Below, piece after piece: positions 55,650-64,000 of a DNA stretch of 64,000 nucleotides. The DNA comes from Guillardia theta CCMP2712 (lineage: Eukaryota; Cryptophyceae; Pyrenomonadales; Geminigeraceae). Numbering within the stretch: position 1 is the stretch's first letter; each line of letters opens with the position of its first letter. Location: contig NW_005434608.1 of assembly GCF_000315625.1 (NCBI RefSeq), forward strand, positions 319,747 through 383,746. The letters are read 5' to 3'. The notes beneath the pieces are model-generated. The model saw only the letters and a list, made by a program, of their open reading frames with translations, was not told where the DNA came from and did no database searches. The translations under genes were made by a program, and so were the position numbers.

Positions 55650-58130
55650 ATCAGAGAGACGTTAACGCGAGCTTAGAAAGATTTGGAAAGAAGGAGGACG
55701 AGGAGTAACGAGGACGAGGATGGAAGCAGTCAAAGGAGACAGAGGGGAGATTGACGAGAGCAGGAAACGGAAGGCAGGTGTGCGACAAGGAAGGTAGGTT
55801 GGAGGACAGCGCCAAGATTCTGAACGAGGGCGGAGGAGCGACTAGGTTGGAGGAAAGTGGAGACAAAGGGTAGCGGCACAGGTGGGCCGAGAGGGATACA
55901 GGGGGTAGGGGGTCCAAAAGTTATGGAGAGGGTGGGTATGTTCAACTCCGAGGTCTCCGGAAAGCCCATGGACCCCACCTTAGTGAGAAATAATGACCTA
56001 GAAAAAGGGGGTGGTCTCGGTCTCGGATCGAACGACCCCGCCGGGCTGGTTGGGTCCGGAATTATCGGATCAGCACCTTCAAGGTAAACTAGGGGGTGGG
56101 GTCCTTGTCGGGCGGAATGAAAGGTTCTTTTTCCACGAGGTGAGATTCGGGAAATGGGTAGGGTGGTGAAAGTACCGGTACATATGACTTGAAAAGCCTG
56201 GCAAATGCAGGGTGGTGAGTTGGTCACTGAGGGTGCTGAGCCTTATAACTGGAGTTTTAGTTGTTTACTTTGAAAGTCAATTTCTAGTATGCGGAGGTTA
56301 GTTAAAATCATCTTAACAGTATTGAAGTTTTGGAGTACCTGGAAGTTCTGGTACTTTTACTAGTTATTTATACTGTTTGGGTACTGTTGTCGATATATAT
56401 TTATCATTCATTTTGAGTAGAAGGTCACTACGGTACCTTTGAATCAATGATCACAGTGACGGTGGCATAATAATCGGCCGCCAGCAGTCCGAGCCTCCGT
56501 CCCGGACTCCGGCGACGGTAAAACGCATCCACCGGTTCGGCCCCGGGCCCGGCGGACCGTACAGCCTCACTGACCGTCGGACGGTCCGATCAGGTTTCCC
56601 GGAAGTTCCGAGTCGCCGGTCTGACGGAACCGTTGCAAATTAAACGGTTGGCTCAACTGCGGCCTCCCGGCGCCGCGGTGACGGCCGTCCGGGCTCAGCG
56701 GCGCCTCGGATCGCATGCCGCAGTGCCAGCCTGAGCCCAGATAGAAACTCACCGTGAGGCTGTACTCAGGCACGGTGCCAGTAAACCTGGCAAGACTCTC
56801 AGGCTGCCCAACTTGAAACCTCACCGGGCAGGCCGCCCGGCTCAGTCTCTAGCCTGAGCAAGTTGTTTACCGGCGTGCCACCACTGCGGGCCTCTCATCA
56901 TCACGAGTCCGCCGCCGGCCCCCCGGGAGTCCCAGCCCGGCCATCATCGGACTCCGGGATTCAATGATTTGTTGGATTGATCTTGCCGGCGCCAATTTTC
57001 CGAAGTAGTTGAAAAAATATCGTGACGCCCAGGCCAAAGTACCTGGCCGCAGTGGCGCGAGCACCCGGCGTCTAGGCCGGCCGGGCGACGGACTCATCAC
57101 TGAGTCACTGGCCGCGGCATGTGCCGCATACCGTACTGTACCCGGTGCCAGGACACTGGCGGCCGGGACCGTGGGGGCCGTGCCGCGTAATCACGGTAAT
57201 CCGATTACGCCGGTACGGTAGACTTTTTGACCGCTCAAAACGGTCAAATTTTCATGCGGCCGCTGGCCGCGTCGGAACTATCGGTGGCATGAGCCCCGTG
57301 ACCGTCACGGCGGCGGCCGCCCGGCCGGGCGGCACAGCGGCACCCGTCCAAGTAGTACACCGGCGTGTCACGTGTCAAGTTGATTGAAACTCAGTTTTCA
57401 ACTAACGTACTGAGTACCGGCCTCGGACCTCAGTGTACGGTCCTTCGGAACCTTTGTCAGTAGTGTGGCACGGTACGGTACCTAACCGTCACGGTCCGAG
57501 GCCGCCGGTCACGGGCCCCGAGTTTCAACTTTGTACCGTACTCTATTGGTTGACCTTGGCTGGTCAAAGTGTAGTCGTCAAAGTGGTCAAAGGGGATGGT
57601 AGACTCGAAACTAATCCATTTCGAGTAGAGAAGTGCTAAACCCCAACGTTTCATCTCGCATTTACACCGCTCGGTGCAGGGATCGTGTGCAGTAAAAGGG
57701 CTGCAAGGCGAGAGGGGGACTCAGCACGGTCTTTTCTAGAGATCGGCGAAGGGAGGAGACAGGGGTAGTTACAACGGTCATAACGAGGGGTGTATGTTAT
57801 CTAAATGGAAGGGGTTCTAAGGTGTTTGAAGGAGGGTAGTGAAACAGATAGTGAGTAGCTTCCCTTGGAAAGGTGGGGTCTGAGGCTCCTCAGAAGGAGG
57901 GGTAGAGGTCACGATACCAAAGAACTTGGTGGGAACAAGGGAGAGCAGCAAAGATACGAGCTTGTGGGGGATTGAGGGGGTGGGTGGGGAGGGGGCGAAG
58001 GAGGGGGTGACAGATGGGGAATAAAAGGGACACTGGGCACATGCGACATAGCAAGCACGACTTGAGTCGCGCAAGACGCCACGGCCGCACTGCTCCTGCC
58101 CCCCTGCCAAGCAAGAGGTGACAGGTAAGG
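55650..58130. other. Gene-free region: G-rich blocks flanking a GC-rich island
   Basis: 55880-56230 and 57760-58020 carry GGGGTAGG-type words. Between them an AT-moderate stretch (56240-56450) leads into a 1.1-kb GC-rich island (about 56455-57560) full of CCGG, GGCCGG and ACGGTC words, with palindromic GACCGTCGGACGGTC at about 56571-56585. The last about 100 bases before 58131 are presumably the BCCT promoter/5' UTR. No coding support. Confidence 0.55.
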
Positions 58131-61073
58131 ATGGCTGTCGACCTAGAAGACAACCAGAAGCCGCAATCGCTCGCTGCGATGGGCGGGAAACTGCCCGTGA
58201 TCCCCCTGAACCCCCGCGAGAAGCACACTCAGCCCATCGTGGACTTCAACCTGGAGGAGAACCTGCTCCAGTACGTGAGGCCCAGCCGATGGGTGTCGAT
58301 CAATGTCGGCAACTTCCCACTGCTGAGATTCAACTGGGTCGTTTCCTTGCTGGCGTCAGCGATTCTGTGGGTGTTCATCGTCGTAGTCCTCACGGCGAAA
58401 GACAACGCACAAGGAATCAACGTTGCTCTCCTTGAGTTCAACAGCACGTGGCAAACTTGGATTACACAGAACTTCACGTGGTTTTACATCTTCACACAAG
58501 ATATTTGGTGCGTCTTCGTGGTGTACATCGCCTTCTCCAAGTACGGAAAGATCAAGCTCGGGAAGGATGATGAGAAGCCCGCGTTCAGCGACTTCTCTTG
58601 GTTCGTCATGCTCTTTTGCAGTGGCATAGCCGTTGGCTTCTACTTCTATGGCGTGCGAGAGCCCCTATCTTACTACAGAGCTTCTTACTACAACGTCTTG
58701 TACAAGCCCGGGTGGATGAACGACGACCAGCGAGCCCAGCAGGCGATCTTCATCACCCTCTACCATTGGGGCATCCACGCGTGGGCGTGCTACATCATCG
58801 TCGCCATGCTCCTCGGCTTCGTTGCCTTCCGATGGGATAGGCCGTTGACATGTGAGAACCTTTAGACCTCGTGGCGAAACATGTGGTCGTGACAAGTTGT
58901 TGTTGCAGTGCGTCAGGCTTTCTTCCCCCTCGTAGGACATGTGATCGATGGCTTCGTTGGCGACATCATCGACTCCATCGCCATGGCCTGTACCACCTTT
59001 GGTGTCTGCACCTCCCTCGGGTTTGGTGTCATGACCATGGTCAACGGTCTTCGGAGAATGGACTGCGGCGGAGGCATCGATTGCGTCAGCAACATCCCTT
59101 CTAACGACGGCTCGCACAATGCTAGGGTTTGGCAAGGTGAGAATTTGAAAGGCCGACTACACCATTCGCTGATGCCTTCATGCTTTCAACAGTCACAACT
59201 ATTTGGATCATCACCCTCATTGCTACAGTCTCGGTCGTCACGGGGCTCAACCACGGAATCAAGGCCCTCTCCCTGATTGCTTTTGGTCTCGGCAACCTGT
59301 TGCTCGTGATGCTCCTATTGACAGATGACACCTGGTTCTTGTTGAACTCCTACGTGCAGTCTCTGGGCTACTACATCACTTACGTGACGCAAGTCGGGTT
59401 CGAGTGCGACACTTGGCCTCAGCTCAACTTTGAGTTCAGAAACAACGGACAAAACAAACTCTGGGATTCAGGTACCAACAAGCTCTATGATACCGTGACA
59501 AAAGCCATCGGACACCCCATGACCGACCCCACCACTGCATTTGGGTCAGATAGCTCCACATGGATCAACTCGTGGACCATCTTCTACTGGGGCTGGTGGA
59601 TCTCATGGGCCCCCTTTGTCGGCATGTTCGTGGCGACCATCTCGCGAGGCAGGACCTTGCGTCAGATCTTCATGGGAGCGATCGCTGCTCCTGTCTTCTA
59701 CAGCTTCTTCTTCTTGGTCGTCATGGGATCTCTCGGCATCAAGATGGAGAGAGTGGTCGAGCTTTCACTCTTGGATCCAAAGACCACGGACTACCAGCAG
59801 ATTTGGAGGACGGGAATGATTAACTGCACAGCGATGGGCTACAGTAAGTCTCGTCCCTTGACAACTTGGTAAAAGTTGACACGTGCTTGCAGGCAATGGT
59901 CAGCCTCAGTCTGAGGCCGCCAGGAAGCTTGCTGAAGTTGGATACTACGCGCTCCCCTGCAGAAACTCCGACGATGTCTTTTACGATGTCATGGAGCCGT
60001 ACGGCAAAGGCATCGCAACGTATCTCAAGCTCATCTCCGTCATTGGCGTTGTCCTCTACTTCGTGACCTCGTCTGATTCAGGCTCTTACGTCGACGACAT
60101 ACTCTCGGCGGGAGGTATGGCGCATCCTCCGGTCCTTCAGCGCGTCTACTGGGCCGTCACAGAGGGAGCGTGTGCTACTGCCATCCTCTATGCGGGAGGA
60201 TCGGATGCTCTGACAGCGCTGAGGGCCGTCTCCATCTGCTCTGGTCTCCCGCTCACCATCGCCATCTGCCTCATGTGCACGGCGTTGCTGAGAGCGTGCA
60301 AGTACGACATGATGGAGGAGGACATTCACTCGTCGACGCGCTTCATCGTCGGGCTCTTCGACTGGGCTGATGGCTTCCAACCAGCAGGCATCCCGCGTGA
60401 GCTCGAGCCAGGGCTGCAGAGGCGGATCAGATCTCTTGTGATCTCCACCTTCGCTCCCTTCATCTCCATCCACAAGGTCCATCAGAAGTTCTACAACAAC
60501 GTGGCGATGTTGCACACGGCGGGGACTGGCATGCTCTTCATCACGTGGATCGGCTGCATGATCGGAGAGGTCGGTACCGTCAACGCTTCCTACGTGGGAT
60601 GGACCATGTACATTTTCTTCGCCGCTCATCTGACCGCAACGAGGTTGCAAGCAAGGCTTGCTTACAAGGTCTACGGGTCAGCCTTCGAGGACTTCTTCGC
60701 CTGCCTCATCATGTACCCCTTCGTCATCTCTCAGCTCGAGTTGCAGGTGGAGTCTCAGCTGGAATTCCATGACGAGGATGCCCCTGCCCCGTACAGAGGC
60801 AAGCACGTTCCCACCGACAGGCCTCACCTGGAGATGATGGACTACGATCACGTCATGGAGTTCCATGGCCCCACAAACGCTTTCAAGTCATCCCGGGCGG
60901 CTTCTCCCCAGTACCAGCCGTACCCAGGCCAGTACCCGTCCCAGTTTTCTTCCCAGCATTCCTCCCAGCAGGCTCCCTTGGGTGCGCCGGCAGTCCAGCT
61001 CGTTCCTCCGCCCGAGTTTCAGATGGGAGTGGCTCCTCAACCGCAGTATTCCATGGCGATCGGCTCGGCTTGA
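58131..61073 (+). CDS. BCCT-family (betaine/carnitine/choline-type) transporter
   Basis: Four exons join exactly in phase: 58131-58851, 58909-59136, 59193-59843, 59893-61073, giving 926 residues. Hydrophobic segments are regular, about twelve. Family signatures are FCSGIAVGFYFYGVREPLSY (the BCCT G-x-G-x-x-x-(Y/W)-G-V-x-EP loop), TIFYWGWWISWAPFVGMFVA followed by TISRGRTLRQI (the aromatic substrate box and ISRGRT stretch) and YFVTSSDSGSYVDD. A long luminal-type loop with Cys (about 59400-59560) and a Pro/Gln/Ser-rich cytoplasmic tail (YQPYPGQYPSQFSSQHSSQQ) extend it well beyond bacterial members, which are usually about 500-700 residues. BCCT carriers take up betaine, choline, carnitine or DMSP, driven by Na+ or H+. 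The introns show it is a true nuclear gene. Substrate not determined by what I see. Confidence 0.93.
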
Positions 61074-61339
61074 CTTGAAAGATGTCAACTCGTGACATCG
61101 TGTACTAGTGCTTGTGAATGTATGTACTGTTTACAGTGTTGATGGTCAATAATACACTGATATTTTTAATACTTGTTGTGCCCTTCTCTCACTATTCACC
61201 TTCTTCTCGGCTTCAAGGTTGTCCTGATGTGCGTCTACCCTATGTTTCTCTCTTGCAGTCACGAAGCTGGAGGTCTAACTTCCTGCCTGCTCTGATTCCC
61301 TATAATATTCTGCTTTGCTGCCTTCACTTCTCATCTTTC

Positions 61340-61512
61340 TCACCTCACCTCACCTCACCTCTCCTCTCCTCTCCTCACCTCACCTCTCCTCTCCTCTCCT
61401 CTCCTCTCCTCTCCTCTCCTCTCCTCTCCTCTCCTCTCCTCTCCTCTCCTCTCCTCTCCTCTCCTCTCCTCTCCTCTCCTCTCCTCTCCTCTCCTCTCCT
61501 CTCCTCTCCTCC
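61340..61512 (+). repeat. (CTCCT)n pentanucleotide array
   Basis: About 30 CTCCT units starting with CTCAC variants, just downstream of the BCCT gene. The same pentamer recurs in shorter form at about 5860-5890, 13598-13630 and 44370-44422. Confidence 0.9.
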
Positions 61513-61756
61513 TTTTCGTCTTGTTCTTCCTTGCTGTCTTCTCCTCGTGCCTTCCGTTCGAGTCTCTGCTAATTTGACCTAACGGCTCAGCCATTGCATG
61601 GCATAACACAAGTGTAGGGCCCAAGAGTTACGATCAGAGAGGAGAGTCAGAGAGGAAGGAGCTATCAGATGCGAGTTCGAAGAGGGAGTCAGAGGAGGAG
61701 GACTGATTCATCAGAAAGACACTGAGCCTCCGCCAGAGGGCCGTACGGGGAAGAGG

Positions 61757-61985
61757 AGATGTCGCTGAGGAGGAGAAGGAGATGTCAGCCTGAGGAGAAG
61801 GAGATGTCAGGAGCAGGAGATGTCAAGAGAAGGAGATGTCAGGAGAAGGAGATGTCAGGAGCAGGAGATTTCAAGAGAAGGAGATGTCAAGAGAAGGAAA
61901 TGTCAGGAGGAGAAGATGTCAGGAGAAGGAGATGTCAAGAGAAGGAGATGTCAGGAGGAGAAGATGTCAGGAGAAGGAGATGTAT
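61757..61985 (+). repeat. Imperfect tandem repeat GAGATGTCAGGAGAAG family
   Basis: About fourteen units of 14-18 bases built on GAGATGTCA(G/A)GAG, with small indels between copies. Open in several plus frames only because stops are absent from the unit; I do not call it coding. Confidence 0.8.
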
Positions 61986-62227
61986 CGTACAAACAGGCAA
62001 GGAACTGTCAGATGTCTAAACCAACTAATACTCTTCATACTCTTCAATAAATTAAACAGTTACTGAACTAGCGGCGCCGGGCAAGTCCTGTAATAATGAC
62101 TCAGATCCTGACTCAGATCAGATCTGTAGCTTGGAATGACTCAGATCTGTAACGTGATCTGGGGAGGAAGGCTTGTACATGGCGAAAATGTGTTGTGCTT
62201 CTCCTGCTCTTTCATCTTCCTTCCTCC

Positions 62228-63408
62228 CACTCCTTCTACTTCATCTCCTTCTACTTCAGCTCCTTCTACTTCAGCTCCTTCTACTTCATCTCCTTCTACT
62301 TCAGCTCCTTCTACTTCAGCTCCTTCTACTTCAGCTCCTTCTACTTCAGCTCCTTCTACTTCATTTCCTCTACTTCAGCTCCTTCTACTTCAGCTCCTTC
62401 TACTTCATCTTCTTCTACTTCATTTCCTTCTACTTCAGCTCCTTCTACTTTATCTCCTTCTACTTCATTTCCTTCTACTTCATCTTCTTCTACTTCAGCT
62501 CCTTCTACTTCAGCTCCTTCTACTTCATCTCCTTCTACTTCAGCTCCTTCTACTTCATCTTCTTCTACTTCAGCTCCTTCTACTTCAGCTCCTTCTACTT
62601 CATCTTCTTCTACTTCATCTTCTTCTACTTCATTTCCTTCTACTTCATCTCCTTCTACTTCATCTTCTTCTACTTCATCTTCTTCTACTTCAGCTCCTTC
62701 TACTTCATCTTCTTCTACTTCATCTCCTTCTACTTCATCTTCTTCTACTTCATCTCCTTCTACTTCAGCTCCTCTACTTCATCTCCTTCTACTTCATCTT
62801 CCTTCTACTTCTCTCCTTCTACTTCTCTCCTTCTACTTCAGCTCCTTCTACTTCATCTCCTTCTACTTCATCTTCTTCTACTTCATCTCCTTCTACTTCA
62901 TCTTCTTCTACTTCATCTTCTTCTACTTCATCTCCTTCTACTTCATCTCCTTCTACTTCATCTCCTTCTACTTCATCTCCTTCTACTTCATCTTCTTCTA
63001 CTTCATCTCCTTCTACTTCAGCTCCTTCTACTTCATCTCCTTCTACTTCATCTTCTTCTACTTCATTTCCTGCTACTTCATCTTCTTCTACTTCAGCTCC
63101 TTCTACTTCATCTCCTTCTACTTCATCTCCTTCTACTTCATCTTCTTCTACTTCATCTCCTTCTACTTCATCTCCTTCTACTTCATCTCCTTCTACTTCA
63201 GCTCCTTCTACTTCATCTTCTTCTACTTCATCTCCTTCTACTTCATCTTCTTCTACTTCATCTCCTTCTACTTCATCTCCTTCTACTTCAGCTCCTTCTA
63301 CTTCATCTCCTTCTACTTCAGCTCCTTCTACTTCATCTTCTTCTACTTCATCTTCTTCTACTTCAGCTCCTTCTACTTCATCTCCTTCTACTTCAGCTCC
63401 TCCTTCAA
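62228..63408 (+). repeat. 15-bp minisatellite, about 1.2 kb (CTTCTACTTCATCTC type)
   Basis: Roughly 78 copies of a 15-base unit whose variants differ at two sites (CAT/CAG and CTC/TTC). All plus frames and one minus frame stay open because 15 is a multiple of three. Two copies (near 62368 and 62770) have lost one base, which shifts any reading frame, so the array is probably non-coding, perhaps an intron or spacer. Every CAG variant makes a unit that looks like a splice acceptor (pyrimidine tract plus CAG). Confidence 0.9.
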
Positions 63409-63410
63409 CC

Positions 63411-64000
63411 GATCCTGCGCCTTTTGCTCCCGTCCTCCCATCACTCAACCGAAGATGATCTGTGAGGCTTGTGTGTATGCCTCAAAGACCAGAAACAAAC
63501 TTTCTTGAGACCATGATGCCTCTTCATGACCTGACGCTTTCCTTATGCAGCCTTCACGCATCGTTTGTGCTTGAGGTGCTGTAACAAGTTCAGCAAGTGG
63601 GACTCGACATGGTCGATTCCACCGGCAGATTGTTTCCGATCGACATCTTCCTGCATGTCTGCGAGGCGATTTCCTTTGATGTCATCCTGCAGCTCAGATG
63701 TGGTGAGGGCATGGCCGTTAGCTCTGACTTCTCTCTGCTGCTCTTGTGTGCTCATGCTTCCCCTTCCTTCGACCTCTTCATCTAGAAGCTGCAATGTTTG
63801 GGTTTGTGGTGAGGGTTGGAGGGTTCAATGCATGCCAGTTCTGTGTTTACAGTTCTCATCCTGTTCTCCTCTCTTTCAGCCTGCTCTCCTCTCCTCTCAC
63901 CTCCCCCATCATCCATGCGAACCAGGAGTGTTCATCCTGACTTCTTATGAAAGTCTGCAAGCATTGGAACAAGGAATGCGATGCTGTGCTATCTCAATTC
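63411..64000 (+). CDS. Start of a Cys-rich (zinc-finger-like) gene, cut by the right edge
   Basis: Directly after the minisatellite, one frame reads NRSCAFCSRPPITQPKMICE with EACV (about 63411-63465), a C-x2-C...C-x2-C pattern. The next exon after the CAG at 63550 reads FTHRLCLRCCNKFSKWDSTW, again Cys-rich with C-x2-C-C. Further exons to the edge are not resolvable. Zinc binding is inferred from spacing alone. A competing minus-strand frame (63794-63543, MQLLDEEVEGRGSMSTQEQQ) covers the second part, so strand is not certain. Confidence 0.4.

Noticed and set aside
58131-61073. BCCT gene as bacterial contamination
   Set aside because: Three introns with clean GT-AG borders and exact phase, and collinear repeat-rich eukaryotic flanks.
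61757-61985. CRISPR-like array
   Set aside because: Short units run directly head to tail with no unique spacers.
62819-63448. Minus-strand Glu/Val/Gly repeat frame of 209 residues
   Set aside because: Reverse reading of the same minisatellite. Variation in the repeat does not favour silent changes in this frame, and no domain precedes it.
62136-63508. Three overlapping open frames of about 430-440 residues (STSSP, LLLHL, FYFIS repeats)
   Set aside because: They exist only because the 15-bp repeat lacks stops. Each changes frame character at the two one-base deletions, so none is a conserved protein.

Overview
The window reads as nuclear DNA of a unicellular eukaryote. Nearly every recognisable gene is cut into short exons by GT-AG introns, mostly 45-120 bases. 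Intergenic DNA is full of CT/GA-rich simple repeats, and there is one 100-N assembly gap (44694-44793). Gene content (OLA1 GTPase, urease accessory UreF, FYVE-myotubularin, DBP9 helicase, PTH2, BCCT carrier, LysM and fibrinogen-like secreted proteins) together with the small introns fits a microbial alga. A cryptophyte such as Guillardia theta is my best guess. That is inference from style and content, not proof. I saw no rRNA, tRNA, CRISPR array or bacterial operon. I built the gene models by hand from splice consensus, reading-phase continuity and family motifs. Models with every exon boundary phase-checked are OLA1, UreF and BCCT. Others are partly approximate, as each entry says.

Layout, left to right. 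1-2.3 kb (-): alpha/beta hydrolase running off the left edge. 3.4-5.9 kb (+): ankyrin-repeat protein. 6-8 kb: gene-free, CCCCTACC-rich. 8.2-11.5 kb (+): YchF/OLA1 GTPase with an added signal peptide. 11.65-13.7 kb (-): UreF. 14.9-17.7 kb (+): PDZ domain joined to a histidine phosphatase. 17.8-18.4 kb (-): Pro/Met/Gln-rich protein. 18.5-20.7 kb: gene-free, with a GC-rich island. 20.7-23.1 kb (+): secreted repeat protein. 24.5-28.6 kb (+): myotubularin-FYVE lipid phosphatase. 29.0-32.1 kb (-): secreted LysM protein. 32.6-36.7 kb (+): SH3-like Ser-rich protein. 36.9-40.3 kb (-): DBP9 helicase. 41.1-44.7 kb (+): multipass-membrane STE11/MEKK-type kinase, broken by the gap. 45.4-47.3 kb (+): multipass membrane protein. 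47.4-48.4 kb (-): membrane-anchored PTH2. 48.7-51.1 kb (+): coiled-coil protein. 51.6-53.8 kb (-): secreted fibrinogen-like Cys-rich protein. 54.9-55.6 kb (-): intronless unknown. 55.7-58.1 kb: gene-free, with a second GC-rich island. 58.1-61.1 kb (+): BCCT carrier. 61.3-63.4 kb: tandem repeats. 63.4-64 kb (+): start of a Cys-rich gene cut by the right edge.

Most genes sit in tail-to-tail pairs with short gaps: OLA1/UreF 143 bp, PDZ-phosphatase/PMQ-rich about 100 bp, myotubularin/LysM about 380 bp, SH3-like/DBP9 about 230 bp, membrane protein/PTH2 about 110 bp, coiled-coil/fibrinogen-like about 550 bp. The neighbours share no pathway, so the order looks structural rather than operon-like. The most interesting points are the OLA1 GTPase with a secretory leader (a possible periplastid or plastid-complex protein), the multipass-membrane MEKK-like kinase, the PDZ-histidine phosphatase fusion, a eukaryotic intron-bearing BCCT carrier, a 16-nt micro-exon in ureF, and two unexplained classes of intergenic sequence: GC-rich islands and CCCCTACC blocks that switch strand.
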